Positions 1-8,922 of a stretch of DNA of 64,000 nt are shown here, piece by piece. Position 1 is the first letter of the stretch. Each line of letters begins with the position of its first letter. The notes beneath the pieces were generated by a model. That model worked only from the letters and a program-made list of their open reading frames with translations, did not search any database and was not told the origin of the DNA. This DNA is from Marinomonas hwangdonensis (GTDB taxonomy: Bacteria; Pseudomonadota; Gammaproteobacteria; Pseudomonadales; Marinomonadaceae), in assembly GCF_003721245.1 (NCBI RefSeq), contig NZ_RIZG01000008.1, positions 88,384 to 152,383 of the forward strand. The letters are read 5' to 3'. The position numbers were made by a program, and so were the translations under genes.

Positions 1-333
1 GTCTTTATTTAAATAGACTAATTTAGGTTTGAACTGTTCGGCTTCTGCCTCGTTCATTTGTCCATAGGCGGCAATGATGACTCTATCGCCAACTTGTACC
101 TTTCTGGCTGCCGCGCCGTTCATCGAAATAGTGCCAGAACCCGATTCCGCTAAGATAACGTAGGTATGAAAGCGTTCGCCATTATCTACGTTATAAATAT
201 CGATTTGTTCGAACTCTCTGAAACCTGCAAGCTCGACAAGATCTTTGTCGATTGCGCATGAGCCGTCATACCAAAGTTCTGCTTGGGTAACGCTGGCCAT
301 ATGAAGTTTGCCTTTCAGCAGTGTGATTTGCAT
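1..333 (-). CDS. panD: Aspartate 1-decarboxylase PanD (3' end cut by window edge)
   Basis: Decarboxylates L-aspartate to beta-alanine for pantothenate and CoA synthesis; a pyruvoyl enzyme that cleaves itself. The reading frame starts at the ATG at 333 and runs off the left edge after 111 codons; the family is usually about 126 residues, so only some 15 residues are missing. Seen: the self-cleavage site YDGSC with Gly24-Ser25, Lys9 of the active site, and the NGAAA segment near residue 72. It is the last visible gene of a minus-strand series (dapE, two small unknown genes, panD) with 51 bases separating it from the gene upstream. Identity is firm; the true end cannot be seen. Confidence 0.95.
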   Translation of the reverse strand, partial: MQITLLKGKLHMASVTQAELWYDGSCAIDKDLVELAGFREFEQIDIYNVDNGERFHTYVILAESGSGTISMNGAAARKVQVGDRVIIAAYGQMNEAEAEQFKPKLVYLNKD

Positions 334-384
334 ATATATTCTCTTAAATTAAATAAAGCGTGTGCCTGTTAGCTTTTAAAGGTA

Positions 385-759
385 CTAGTTCCAGATAAAT
401 GGACCTTCTTCATGATCGTTAATACGCCACCATAGATCAGGATCTTCTTCGGTACTCTCGTCCCAGCTTTGAGCATTACAGCGTACTTCGCACTGCAGGA
501 ATTGAAATGCCTCTTGTGCACAAGCACAATCATTTTCCCAAGGGGTCTGATCAGAGTCAAACCAAACAGACGTAAAACGTTTGCCTGCGGCTTGCTCTAG
601 AATGGTTATTTCAAATTCATGTGTACCTGTGCTGGCGGTCACTTTCGTGCAAAGGCTCGATGGCTGATGTTGTTTGATGACTGTAAATACGCTACTTATC
701 CAACGAACAATGGTCGTTGTTGGACAGGACAAAACATATATTTCGATGTCAGGTTGCAT
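385..759 (-). CDS. Conserved-looking hypothetical protein, 124 aa, cysteine-rich
   Basis: I do not recognise a family. The 124-residue product has no signal peptide or clear membrane segment. It carries six cysteines, including DCACAQ and QCEVRC spaced about ten residues apart, and an acidic, tryptophan-containing C-terminus (DPDLWWRINDHEEGPF). The paired cysteines could bind metal or form disulfides, but this is inference. It starts three bases after the stop of the 88-residue membrane protein gene on the same strand, so the two are probably co-transcribed, and panD follows. The tight spacing and the absence of any competing frame support a real gene. Confidence 0.6.
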   Translation of the reverse strand: MQPDIEIYVLSCPTTTIVRWISSVFTVIKQHQPSSLCTKVTASTGTHEFEITILEQAAGKRFTSVWFDSDQTPWENDCACAQEAFQFLQCEVRCNAQSWDESTEEDPDLWWRINDHEEGPFIWN

Positions 760-762
760 AGT

Positions 763-1029
763 TTAATCCTTTTTTTTCAACATATTATAAATTCTGAATA
801 CGCTCATAGACAGATAGCCTATGAACGTCCACAAAGCACCGCATCCCGCCAAAATAAGTCCGAACAGGGCCATGATTTCTTGGGCCAGTGACTCTTGCAC
901 AACTTGCTCGGCAACCATCAATATGAGTACGCCAAAAACAAATAAAAGACCACCTTGGATGATTTTAATCAGCGCCAGTTTGGGGTTATTGCCAAGTTTC
1001 ATGGCAAGTTTGTGAATGGTACGTCTCAT
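763..1029 (-). CDS. Small two-helix membrane protein, 88 aa, unknown function
   Basis: An 88-residue product with a basic N-terminus (MRRTIHKLAMK), two hydrophobic stretches at about residues 24-44 and 52-77, and a lysine-rich tail (MLKKKD). This is the pattern of a small inner-membrane protein with both ends in the cytoplasm. No family is recognised. It begins 11 bases after dapE on the same strand and is followed three bases later by the 124-residue unknown gene, suggesting one operon dapE-88aa-124aa-panD. No strong ribosome binding site stands out, which fits translational coupling. Confidence 0.6.
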   Translation of the reverse strand: MRRTIHKLAMKLGNNPKLALIKIIQGGLLFVFGVLILMVAEQVVQESLAQEIMALFGLILAGCGALWTFIGYLSMSVFRIYNMLKKKD

Positions 1030-1040
1030 ATGGTCAGGGA

Positions 1041-2186
1041 TTATCTCTTGTCAACGAACAAATTGGTTAAAGTACGCGCATAAATCGCTGAAAGCTGATT
1101 TAAACTTTCAGCATCGACACACTCATTGACTTGGTGGATAGTGGCATTAATGGGGCCTAGTTCAACCACTTGTGTGCCCATTTTGGCGATAAAACGACCA
1201 TCGGATGTGCCACCAGAAGTAGATAGCTCAGGCGTTATGTTGACTGTGCTCTGAACCGCCTCAATCATGGCATCCACTAATTCCCCAGGGCGGGTTAAAA
1301 AGGGTAAACCGTTGTAAGTCCACTCAATATCGTAGCGTAGTTTGTGTTTGTCCAAAATCTCTAAGACGCGCACTTTAAGGGCGTCAAAATCCAGTTCAGA
1401 TGAGAAGCGGAAATTAAACTGCGCATTTAATTTTCCGGGCACCACATTGGTGGCGCCTGTACCAGAATGGATGTTGGAAACTTGAAAGCTAGTTGGCGGA
1501 AAAAAGTCATTACCGTCATCCCAATGAGCATTAGCCATCTCGGCAAGGGCCGGTGCCGCCAAGTGAATAGGGTTTTCTGCTAGGTGTGGATAAGCGACAT
1601 GGCCTTGTTTGCCGTATACGGTTAAATCGCCACTAAACGAGCCGCGACGGCCGTTTTTGATAATGTCACCTAATGTTTTGGTACTCGAAGGTTCACCAAC
1701 AATGCACCAGTCAATGGTCTCATTTCGTGCCATTAGAGCGTCAACAACACGTGTCGTGCCATCTACAAATGGCCCTTCTTCATCACTGGTGATAAGAAAA
1801 GATATTTGACCAGGGTGATCAGGATGCGCCGTTACAAAGGTTTCAACCGCCGTGATCATGGCGGCAAGGCTGCCTTTCATGTCTGCTGCGCCGCGTCCAT
1901 AAAGCATGCCGTCAATGATCTCAGGTGAAAAAGGTGGGACGTGCCACTCTTGTTCTGGTCCGGTTGGAACGACGTCAGTATGGCCAGCAAAACAAAGATT
2001 GGGTCCGGTTGTGCCACGTTTTGCATAGAAATTTTTCACGTCGCCAAAAGGCATATACTCAATGTCAAAATCGAGTGCTTTTAATCGCTCTATCATAAGA
2101 TCTTGGCATCCTGCGTCTTCTGGTGTGACGGACGGGCGTGAAATAAGATCCATTGCAAGTTTAAGTGTAGGTGACAAGTCAGACAT
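1041..2186 (-). CDS. dapE: Succinyl-diaminopimelate desuccinylase DapE
   Basis: Zinc peptidase-family (M20) enzyme that hydrolyses N-succinyl-LL-diaminopimelate to LL-diaminopimelate and succinate, late in the lysine/peptidoglycan precursor pathway. At 381 residues it has the usual length. Seen: the metal site [18 protein letters not shown] with the bridging Asp, the catalytic glutamate pair in TSDEEGP, and the C-terminal metal-ligand segment ATIHQVNE. Starts at ATG 2186. dapD and dapC of the same pathway lie upstream on the same strand, separated only by the yffB-like gene and a small plus-strand lipoprotein gene. Confidence 0.97.
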   Translation of the reverse strand: MSDLSPTLKLAMDLISRPSVTPEDAGCQDLMIERLKALDFDIEYMPFGDVKNFYAKRGTTGPNLCFAGHTDVVPTGPEQEWHVPPFSPEIIDGMLYGRGAADMKGSLAAMITAVETFVTAHPDHPGQISFLITSDEEGPFVDGTTRVVDALMARNETIDWCIVGEPSSTKTLGDIIKNGRRGSFSGDLTVYGKQGHVAYPHLAENPIHLAAPALAEMANAHWDDGNDFFPPTSFQVSNIHSGTGATNVVPGKLNAQFNFRFSSELDFDALKVRVLEILDKHKLRYDIEWTYNGLPFLTRPGELVDAMIEAVQSTVNITPELSTSGGTSDGRFIAKMGTQVVELGPINATIHQVNECVDAESLNQLSAIYARTLTNLFVDKR

Positions 2187-2265
2187 TCTTTACCTTTGAG
2201 TTGGTTTTCGCTACCTTAATAGGCATTCTGTTACTAAAACAGGAGATCCATATAAAGGTGGGGTT

Positions 2266-2469
2266 ATGAAGTTAGGTATCATTATTTTTTTAGGCTTAAT
2301 GACAACTGGTTGCAGTTTATTTCAACAGCCTGTCATACAAGAGTCGTATTTTGTTCCTGTTATTCGCTCAGATGTGTCAAGCTCAGGTTACACACCATCG
2401 ATTACTCCGATGGCAGCACCTAGGTCACAAAAAGAACGCCCTCGCATTTATACGCCAGTCTTGCGTTAA
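2266..2469 (+). CDS. Small putative lipoprotein, 67 aa
   Basis: A 67-residue product with a short signal sequence and a lipobox-like LMTTGC, placing the lipidated cysteine at residue 16. The mature part is only about 50 residues, proline-rich and without a recognisable domain; it ends IYTPVLR. It is the only plus-strand gene in the first 9 kb, divergent from dapE (79 bases apart) and overlapping the stop of the yffB-like gene by four bases tail to tail. The start ATG lies some distance from a purine-rich AGGAG. Function unknown; the small size and the lipobox are the only evidence. Confidence 0.6.
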   Translation: MKLGIIIFLGLMTTGCSLFQQPVIQESYFVPVIRSDVSSSGYTPSITPMAAPRSQKERPRIYTPVLR

Positions 2470-2810
2470 AGGAGCTTTTGCGCATAGCTCTCCGGGTTAA
2501 ATCCAAGATGAATATTCCCTGAGTAAACTAAGACAGGTCGTTTCACTAAAGAGGGCTGAGACACTATTGTATGGACTGCTCTTTCATTGTCCATTTGATT
2601 TTTTATCTCTTCATCCAGTTTTCGCCAAGTGGTGCCGCGTTTATTAATCACGTTTTCCCAGCCTAGCTCGCTTATCCAGGCATTAGCCGTTGCGTCGTCT
2701 AAACCTTCTTTTTTGAAATCGTGAAATCTATATTCAATGTTGTTATCACTTAGCCAGCGAAACGCTTTTTTCATGGTGTCGCAATTTTTGATGCCAAATA
2801 CTGTAATCAT
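2466..2810 (-). CDS. yffB: ArsC/Spx-family protein (YffB-like)
   Basis: A 114-residue thioredoxin-fold protein of the ArsC/Spx/YffB family. The N-terminus VFGIKNCDTMKKA carries the single cysteine of the YffB type. The segment VSQPSLVKRPVL is the family's conserved arginine-proline region. The E. coli homologue sits next to dapE, as here; its role is not settled (weak glutathione-dependent reductase activity has been suggested). It lies between dapD and dapE on the same strand. Its last four bases overlap the small plus-strand lipoprotein gene. Confidence 0.85.
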   Translation of the reverse strand: MITVFGIKNCDTMKKAFRWLSDNNIEYRFHDFKKEGLDDATANAWISELGWENVINKRGTTWRKLDEEIKNQMDNERAVHTIVSQPSLVKRPVLVYSGNIHLGFNPESYAQKLL

Positions 2811-2824
2811 ACTTTGTTCCGCAT

Positions 2825-2860
2825 AGCACCCTACTGAGTGAACTCAATAGGGTGCTTTTT
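2825..2860 (+). terminator. Strong hairpin with T tract, reads as a plus-strand terminator
   Basis: AGCACCCTA at 2825-2833 pairs with TAGGGTGCT at 2848-2856. After one C/A mismatch the stem continues as TGAG/CTCA with a four-base loop. Five T's follow on the plus side. On the minus strand the stem is not followed by T's, so it would end transcripts from the lipoprotein gene at 2266 that have crossed the whole yffB-like gene in antisense. It also separates dapD from the yffB-like gene. Confidence 0.65.
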
Positions 2861-2865
2861 CTTTT

Positions 2866-2895
2866 GTTAACAGTTCTTTCGTTAACAGTTCTTTA
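2866..2895. repeat. Perfect 15-bp tandem duplication (last base differs)
   Basis: GTTAACAGTTCTTTC at 2866-2880 is followed directly by GTTAACAGTTCTTTA at 2881-2895. It lies in the gap between dapD and the yffB-like gene, just beyond the terminator hairpin. It looks like a recent slippage duplication. GTTAAC is itself a palindrome, but no known binding site is recognised. Confidence 0.8.
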
Positions 2896-2917
2896 CGTTT
2901 TGCCTTCAGGCTCGTTT

Positions 2918-3955
2918 TTAATTGTGAGCGTGCAATGCTTCATTAAGAGCGATGGCGGTTTTATTGGTTTTACACTCAATAGCGCCTGTTTCTGAGTTGC
3001 GTCGGAATAAAAGGTCTGATTGTCCAGACAATTCGCGGGCTTTCACCGTTGAGACCACTTGGTTGTTTTCATCTAGTACCGCCACTTTAGAGCCTGCGGT
3101 AATGTATAGTCCTGATTCTACGATGCAGCGATCGCCCAAGCCAATGCCAATGCCTGCGTTCGCTCCAATTAGGCATTTTTCGCCTACTCCGATGACGATG
3201 TTGCCACCGCCTGATAGTGTGCCCATAGTCGAGCAGCCACCTCCTAGATCGGAGCCATCGCCCACTACAACGCCAGCCGAAATGCGGCCTTCAACCATAC
3301 TGGAACCCAGAGTTCCCGCGTTGAAGTTGACAAAGCCTTCGTGCATCACTGTGGTGCCTTCTGCGAGGTGTGCGCCCAAGCGAATACGCGCAGCATCACC
3401 AACACGAATACCTGTAGGCACAATAAAGTTAAGCATTTTTGGGAATTTATCGACACTGAATACTTCAATGGTACGGCCTTCCATGCGAGCACTTAGTTGG
3501 CGATCAGCAAGTTCTTTCACATCAATGGGGCCTTCACTTGTCCACGCTGTGTTAATTAGAAGGCCGAACATGCCGTCAAGAACCGTGTTATGTGGCTGAA
3601 CGAGGCGATGGGAAATAAGTTGCAGTTTTAGATACACTTCAGCTGGGTTGCTTGGGGCTTCGTCAGTGGCAAGGACGCATAAGATGATGGGCTTCGTTGA
3701 AGCCTTTAAGCGAGAGGCTAATTCTGCTTGTTCAATATTACCTGCCTTTAAAAGGTTCATATGTAGGCGGTTTAGATCGCCTTCTTCTAAAACCAGTGTG
3801 CTGTTACCACCTTCGTAATTGGTGCTTTCCAATAGTGCATCCAAAGTGCCTTTTTCGACATGTAAGCAAGGCGCAGAGTAAAAAACTTCTAGCCAATTGC
3901 CTTCTTTATTTTGCGTGCCGATGCCAAGACCGAATGCGAAAATTGTGTTGCTCAT
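2918..3955 (-). CDS. dapD: Tetrahydrodipicolinate N-succinyltransferase DapD (long form)
   Basis: Transfers succinyl from succinyl-CoA to tetrahydrodipicolinate, the committed step of the succinylase branch of lysine/diaminopimelate synthesis. The 345 residues match the long Pseudomonas-type form rather than the roughly 274-residue E. coli type. The C-terminal half is a left-handed beta-helix of hexapeptide repeats (for example GVVVGDGSDLGGG and IVIGVGEKCLIGANAGIGIG). Starts at ATG 3955, 30 bases after dapC on the same strand. Confidence 0.96.
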   Translation of the reverse strand: MSNTIFAFGLGIGTQNKEGNWLEVFYSAPCLHVEKGTLDALLESTNYEGGNSTLVLEEGDLNRLHMNLLKAGNIEQAELASRLKASTKPIILCVLATDEAPSNPAEVYLKLQLISHRLVQPHNTVLDGMFGLLINTAWTSEGPIDVKELADRQLSARMEGRTIEVFSVDKFPKMLNFIVPTGIRVGDAARIRLGAHLAEGTTVMHEGFVNFNAGTLGSSMVEGRISAGVVVGDGSDLGGGCSTMGTLSGGGNIVIGVGEKCLIGANAGIGIGLGDRCIVESGLYITAGSKVAVLDENNQVVSTVKARELSGQSDLLFRRNSETGAIECKTNKTAIALNEALHAHN

Positions 3956-3985
3956 GTGTGTTCTCCAATTAAGATCTAAGGGGGA

Positions 3986-5173
3986 TTATCTGCGAGAGAG
4001 GAAGCGCTGTATTCTTTTTGCTGCCTCAACGCATTCAGATTCTTCTGCCACTAATGCCATGCGAACATGATGGCTGCCGGGGTTGGTGTCATTTACGGCT
4101 CTGCCTAAATAACTGCCAGGTAAAACTAAAACAGATTCTTCTTGATAAAGTGCAATGCAGAATGCCTCGTCTGTCATCGTTAACTCGGGCCAGAGGTAAA
4201 AGCCCGCTTCTGGTTTAGAGATTGGCATCACAGGGGATAAAATCTCCAAAACCGCATCAAACTTGCGTGTGTATATTTCACGGTTCATGATGACGTGTTC
4301 TTCGTCGTTCCAAGCGGCAATCGAAGCGTCTTGGTGATGCACTGGCATGGCGCAACCATGATAGGTTCGGTAGAGTAAAAAAGCCGCTAACAAGTCCGCG
4401 TTTCCTGCTACAAAGCCTGAACGCAGCCCTGGTAAGTTTGAACGCTTTGATAACGACTGAAAAATGAGGCAATGCTGATAATCGGTATTCCCCAACTTCT
4501 GGCAAGCTTCCAGTAATCCCAGTGGAGGATGGTCACCAAAATAGATTTCTGAGTAACATTCATCTGCCACAATAGTAAAGTCGAAGCGCTTTGCTTTCTC
4601 AATTAAAAAAGCGTATTCCTCAAGCGTGGTGATGGTGCCGCTGGGGTTGTTAGGTGAGCATACGAACAGCACTTCGCATCGCTGCCAAATATCATCACTG
4701 ATGCTTTGGTAATCGACCTTGTAGCCATTTTTTGCATCACAAGGGAGGTAATGCATTTTGGCCCCAGCCAAAATGCCAGCGCCTTCGTAAATCTGGTAAA
4801 AAGGATTTGGGCTGACCACGAGTGGTTTAGACTTGCCGCCGACCAGTGTTTGAGTGATCGCAAATAACGCTTCTCGTGTACCGGTAACAGGCAGTATTTC
4901 TGTCTCAGGGTTGAGGCTATCGAGTTTAAAACGACGCATCGCCCATTTGCTAATCGTGTCTCTAAGCGCAAACTCGCCTTTTGTACTCGGGTATTTGCTG
5001 ACACCACTTAAGCTTTTGGCCAGTGTACCGAGCACTATGGCAGGTGCTTCGTGTTGTGGCTCGCCAATCGTGAGTTTGATCAAGGGTTTTTCTGGGTTGG
5101 GAGATAAGCCTTCAATGAGTTCAGCCAACTTTTGAAAGGGATAGGGGTGCAAAGATTGTATAAGAGGGTTCAT
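3986..5173 (-). CDS. dapC: Succinyldiaminopimelate transaminase DapC
   Basis: PLP-dependent class I/II aminotransferase that converts N-succinyl-2-amino-6-ketopimelate to N-succinyl-LL-diaminopimelate. The 395 residues show the fold-type I landmarks: TGTREALFA near the phosphate site, SPNNPSGT, VADECYSEIYF, and the PLP lysine in SLSKRSNLPGLRSGF. The N-terminus with LHPYPFQKL is characteristic of DapC. Context confirms the assignment over other aminotransferases: it starts six bases after glnD and precedes dapD. This glnD-dapC-dapD order resembles that of Pseudomonas. Confidence 0.95.
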   Translation of the reverse strand: MNPLIQSLHPYPFQKLAELIEGLSPNPEKPLIKLTIGEPQHEAPAIVLGTLAKSLSGVSKYPSTKGEFALRDTISKWAMRRFKLDSLNPETEILPVTGTREALFAITQTLVGGKSKPLVVSPNPFYQIYEGAGILAGAKMHYLPCDAKNGYKVDYQSISDDIWQRCEVLFVCSPNNPSGTITTLEEYAFLIEKAKRFDFTIVADECYSEIYFGDHPPLGLLEACQKLGNTDYQHCLIFQSLSKRSNLPGLRSGFVAGNADLLAAFLLYRTYHGCAMPVHHQDASIAAWNDEEHVIMNREIYTRKFDAVLEILSPVMPISKPEAGFYLWPELTMTDEAFCIALYQEESVLVLPGSYLGRAVNDTNPGSHHVRMALVAEESECVEAAKRIQRFLSRR

Positions 5174-5178
5174 TGTCT

Positions 5179-7872
5179 TTAGTCCATCGCTTGAGAAAAA
5201 CGGTCAATTTTCTCTTTTAAAAGAGTGCAGATTGTATTCATAGTATCTTCGTCAGTAATTAAATCGCCATTTTCTTTGGTGATGTAAAAGGTATCTTCTA
5301 CACGCTCGCCCAGTGTGGCTATTTTGGCCTTGTGCAACATGATGTTATGGTTCATGAAAAACTGTCCCACTAGAGCTAATAATCCTGGTCTGTCTGGTGC
5401 TGTAATTTCAAGGGCTGACCAGACTTCTTCAGGTTGGCTAACGAAATGCGCCGTGGCGGGTGAGTTAAAAATTTTCAAAATACGCGGTGTGTGACGTTGC
5501 ACGACACTTTCATACAGTGATGGTGTTTCTAACTGGTCCATTAGGGTGTTTCGGATCAGGGTGATACGTTCTCTATCAAGATGTAGATTAGTATCTGAGT
5601 CATTACTGTCCATAACAACAAAGCTATCCAGACTAAAGTTGTCTGTGGTGTGGCTTATTTTGGCGTCTAGAATCGTTAAGCCGAGCTGTTCAAATGTGGC
5701 GGCCGTCACAGCAAATAGATGTTTGCTGATTAAGGTATAAATAAATATTTTACTGGCCCCTGAGAAATTACGACCGCCTAATGGCGTGATAGCAATAAGA
5801 GGCTTGTCACTCGGGCGGTGGCGTAAGATCGCTTCTGTATTCCACGCAATTTCATCGCCGTTTGAGCGTATGAAATACTCATCTTCGATGGTTTCCCATA
5901 TATTTTCCGCTTCCATGATGTCTACGTTGCGTTCGATCATAATTTCGAGTGCACGCTGTTTGTGCTCGTCGCTGATCATATCGGCATCTATAGGGGAATC
6001 TAGGCCACGTCGTAGAGCGCGTTTTGTTTCTAAGTACAATTGGCGCATTAGTGATGCCCTCCAACTGTTCCACATGGTTGGGTTGGTTGCGTTGATGTCG
6101 GCCACAGTCAGAATAAATAAGTAATCTAAATGCTCTTGATCTTTTACGTAACTAGCAAACTCCCAAATCACTTCAGGGTCTGAAATGTCTTTACGCTGAG
6201 CTGTGACAGACATGAATAGGTGGTTACGGACAAGCCACACCACCAGCTCAGTATCACGTTTTGATAGCCCATGACGCTCACAAAAAGCCTGAGCATCAAC
6301 GCAGCCTAGTTCGGAGTGATCGCCACCACGCCCTTTCGCTATATCGTGATACAAACCAGCAATATATAGCAGTTCAACTTTAGGAACGTGTCTAATCGCT
6401 TGGGCCGAAATAGGAAACTTCTGTTTAAATTCTGGCAACCATAAACGACGCAGATTTTCTACCAGCTGAAGAGTGTGAGCATCTACGGTGTAGATGTGAA
6501 ATAAATCGTGCTGCATTTGCCCTATAATGGCACCAAATTCCGGTAAATAGCGCCCTAATAAGCCAAGGTGTTTCATTGAGCGAAGTATGCTCGTTAGTCG
6601 GTATCGACTGGCAATAATGTCAAGAAACAAATCGGTATTCGTTTTGTCATTGCGAAAATGATCATCGACCACTTCAAGGCTGTCGCGTAATTGACGCATG
6701 GTGTTCGCTCGAATTCCCTTGATGTTTTCGTGAGCACCCAGCAGCACGTACAGCTCCAACATACTAGACGGGTTGTCTTGAAACAGTGTCGCAGAGCGTG
6801 CTTCGAGTTGGCCATTGGCAATCTGGAAATGGTCGTTGATCACCTCGATGTTATCAATGGCATTTTTGGCAAGAAACGATTCTTCAAAATGTTGTAAAAG
6901 TAGATCGTTGAGTTGTTGAATTGAGGCGACGCTCTGGTAATACCCCTGCATGAAGCGCTCAACATTGCGTTTTAGATCATCGTCATCAAAGCCAAACAAT
7001 CGAGTTAGCGTTCTTTGATGGTCAAAAAGAAGGCGGTCTTCTTTACGGCCAGAAACCATATGCAGTGCCCAGCGTATCCGCCAAAGATGACTCACCGCCC
7101 CTTTTAGCTGGATGTATTCATCTTCCGATAAAAAGTTTTTTTCAATGAGAGCGCTAAGCCTGTGAGTGTGTAAATGACGCTTAGCGACCCAATCAATCAC
7201 CTGCATATCTCTTAACCCGCCAGGGCATTCTTTGAGGTTAGGCTCTAGGTTATAGGCGGTGTTTTGGTATTTAGCATGTCGTTGTTTTTGCTCTGCCAGC
7301 TTAGCTTGATAAAAAGACTGACCATCCCACATTTTTGTGGTGTCAATACGAGTCTTAAGTGCCGCGAGTAAATCGTTTGAGCCAATCAGGGTTCTTGATT
7401 CAATGAGATTGGTAATAATCGTAATATCATTAGCGGCCATGTCAGCGCATTCGTCTATGGTTCTTACGCTATGACCTACATCAAGGTTAATATCCCAAAG
7501 AAACGTGATAAAAGCTTCCAGCTTTTGCTGGGGAGCAGAAGTTTCGTTGTCAATGAGGATTAATAAGTCAATGTCTGACTTAGGGTGTAATTCGCTGCGA
7601 CCATAGCCGCCTACTGCGACTAAGCTGACGTTAGTGTCGTGGAGCAATTCTTTTGCTTGCCAAGCTGACTGTAATATTTCGTCAAAAAACGCCGCTAATC
7701 CTTTAACCAGTTTTTCAATTGGGTAAAGGGAATGAAAAAGATCGTTATAGATTTGCGTCTTTTCTTCTATGATGGCTTTGTAACGGACAATTGAACAACT
7801 AGGTTGTGAAAGCTCAGACTTCTCTTCAGCACAAAGAAGTGGCGGGGCATCTGGAAAAGCAGGAAAATCCAT
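5179..7872 (-). CDS. glnD: PII uridylyltransferase / uridylyl-removing enzyme GlnD
   Basis: The nitrogen-status sensor: it adds UMP to PII proteins when glutamine is low and removes it when glutamine is high. The 897 residues are full length. Seen: the nucleotidyltransferase motif GGYGRSELHPKSDIDLL at residues 88-104 with Asp100 and Asp102, an HD hydrolase domain with YHDIAKGRGGDHSELG at about residue 500, and two C-terminal ACT domains (one around SALEITAPDRPGLLALVG) that sense glutamine. It is divergent from nothing local: map lies upstream on the same strand and dapC starts six bases downstream, so it may be co-transcribed with the dap genes. Confidence 0.97.
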   Translation of the reverse strand: MDFPAFPDAPPLLCAEEKSELSQPSCSIVRYKAIIEEKTQIYNDLFHSLYPIEKLVKGLAAFFDEILQSAWQAKELLHDTNVSLVAVGGYGRSELHPKSDIDLLILIDNETSAPQQKLEAFITFLWDINLDVGHSVRTIDECADMAANDITIITNLIESRTLIGSNDLLAALKTRIDTTKMWDGQSFYQAKLAEQKQRHAKYQNTAYNLEPNLKECPGGLRDMQVIDWVAKRHLHTHRLSALIEKNFLSEDEYIQLKGAVSHLWRIRWALHMVSGRKEDRLLFDHQRTLTRLFGFDDDDLKRNVERFMQGYYQSVASIQQLNDLLLQHFEESFLAKNAIDNIEVINDHFQIANGQLEARSATLFQDNPSSMLELYVLLGAHENIKGIRANTMRQLRDSLEVVDDHFRNDKTNTDLFLDIIASRYRLTSILRSMKHLGLLGRYLPEFGAIIGQMQHDLFHIYTVDAHTLQLVENLRRLWLPEFKQKFPISAQAIRHVPKVELLYIAGLYHDIAKGRGGDHSELGCVDAQAFCERHGLSKRDTELVVWLVRNHLFMSVTAQRKDISDPEVIWEFASYVKDQEHLDYLFILTVADINATNPTMWNSWRASLMRQLYLETKRALRRGLDSPIDADMISDEHKQRALEIMIERNVDIMEAENIWETIEDEYFIRSNGDEIAWNTEAILRHRPSDKPLIAITPLGGRNFSGASKIFIYTLISKHLFAVTAATFEQLGLTILDAKISHTTDNFSLDSFVVMDSNDSDTNLHLDRERITLIRNTLMDQLETPSLYESVVQRHTPRILKIFNSPATAHFVSQPEEVWSALEITAPDRPGLLALVGQFFMNHNIMLHKAKIATLGERVEDTFYITKENGDLITDEDTMNTICTLLKEKIDRFSQAMD

Positions 7873-7930
7873 ACAAAAGCCTCAAGGAATTAAAAAAGAA
7901 ATACTAACGACATTTTATTAACTCAGTCAA

Positions 7931-7955
7931 AACGCGCTTTTATGAAAAGCGCGTT
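7931..7955 (-). terminator. Terminator hairpin that includes the map stop codon
   Basis: AACGCGCTTTT at 7931-7941 pairs perfectly over 11 bp with AAAAGCGCGTT at 7945-7955, with a three-base loop. On the minus strand the stem ends in TTTT before GACTG. The TAA of map (7940-7942) lies inside the stem, so the structure forms across the end of the coding sequence. It probably separates map from glnD partially. Confidence 0.6.
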
Positions 7956-8797
7956 TCTTCTGGGCGACGAGTTAACACCTCGACGCCATTTGTGGTCACT
8001 AACAAGGTATGCTCATACTGAGCAGATAAGCGACCGTCTTTTGTTTTGGCTATCCAGTTATCAGGGCCTGTGTGTTTTACGTGTTTTTTGCCCGCATTAA
8101 TCATAGGTTCAATCGTAAAGACCATGCCTTCTTCTAATATCACACCTGTGCCTGTTTTGCCGTAATGCGCAACTTGAGGTTCTCCGTGGAAAGTGGTGCC
8201 GATGCCATGCCCACAATATTCTTCAACGACAGTGTAATGATGCTTGTGTGCATAAGCCGAAATAGCAGCGCCAATATCACCTAAACGAATGCCAGGTTTT
8301 ACCATGTCGATAGCAAGGTACAGACTTTCCTGTGTTACTTTTGCCAAGCGTTCTGCATGAGGCAGGGCAGTACCTACGAAGAACATTTTACTAGTATCAC
8401 CGTAGTAACCGTCTTTGATGATAGTGATATCAACATTGATCACGTCGCCTTTTTTCAACGCTTTGTCGTTGGGGATACCATGGCAAATAACATCATTGAC
8501 AGATGTACAACAGGATTTAGGAAAACCATGGTAGTTCAGAGGCGCTGGGATAGCACCTTGTTCACCAACAATGTAGTTGTGAGCAATAATGTCGATTTGT
8601 TCAGTCGTTATGCCAGGTATGATGAACTCTTCAAGCATCACAAGAACATCAGCAGCCAGCTTGCCTGCTACCCTCATGCCTTCTATATCGCTGATGTCGC
8701 TAAAACGCGTCGCAGCTGGACGAGGGGTGGCAGCAGGAACTTCTAATCGACCGTTTTTGGTTAGTGCTTCGATTTTTTGCAGTATTTCGTTACTCAT
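7940..8797 (-). CDS. map: Methionine aminopeptidase type I Map, with N-terminal extension
   Basis: Removes initiator methionine from nascent proteins. Dinuclear-metal ligands are visible: Asp in VINVDITIIKDGYYGDTS, His in GHGIGTTFHGE, Glu in FTIEPMI and Glu in QYEHTLLV. The catalytic core is standard, but the 285-residue protein has about 30 extra residues ahead of the core (ending near RFSDISDIEGMR) compared with the E. coli enzyme of about 264 residues. It lies divergent from rpsB, the usual gammaproteobacterial arrangement. Confidence 0.96.
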   Translation of the reverse strand: MSNEILQKIEALTKNGRLEVPAATPRPAATRFSDISDIEGMRVAGKLAADVLVMLEEFIIPGITTEQIDIIAHNYIVGEQGAIPAPLNYHGFPKSCCTSVNDVICHGIPNDKALKKGDVINVDITIIKDGYYGDTSKMFFVGTALPHAERLAKVTQESLYLAIDMVKPGIRLGDIGAAISAYAHKHHYTVVEEYCGHGIGTTFHGEPQVAHYGKTGTGVILEEGMVFTIEPMINAGKKHVKHTGPDNWIAKTKDGRLSAQYEHTLLVTTNGVEVLTRRPEETRFS

Positions 8798-8922
8798 AGT
8801 TAGTATTTCTTAAATTGGTTTATGGCTAAGATAGCGCCTATTCTACATGACTTGAATCGTAGAATCGCCTCTGTGCCTGAAAAAAACGTGTTCAGTAAAA
8901 CGTGTAAAAAAGCGTTCGAGTC

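Noticed and set aside
2952..3599. A 215-codon open frame on the plus strand opposite dapD
   Set aside because: It lies wholly antisense to a well-matched DapD and its protein shows no domain; open frames opposite coding sequence are common.
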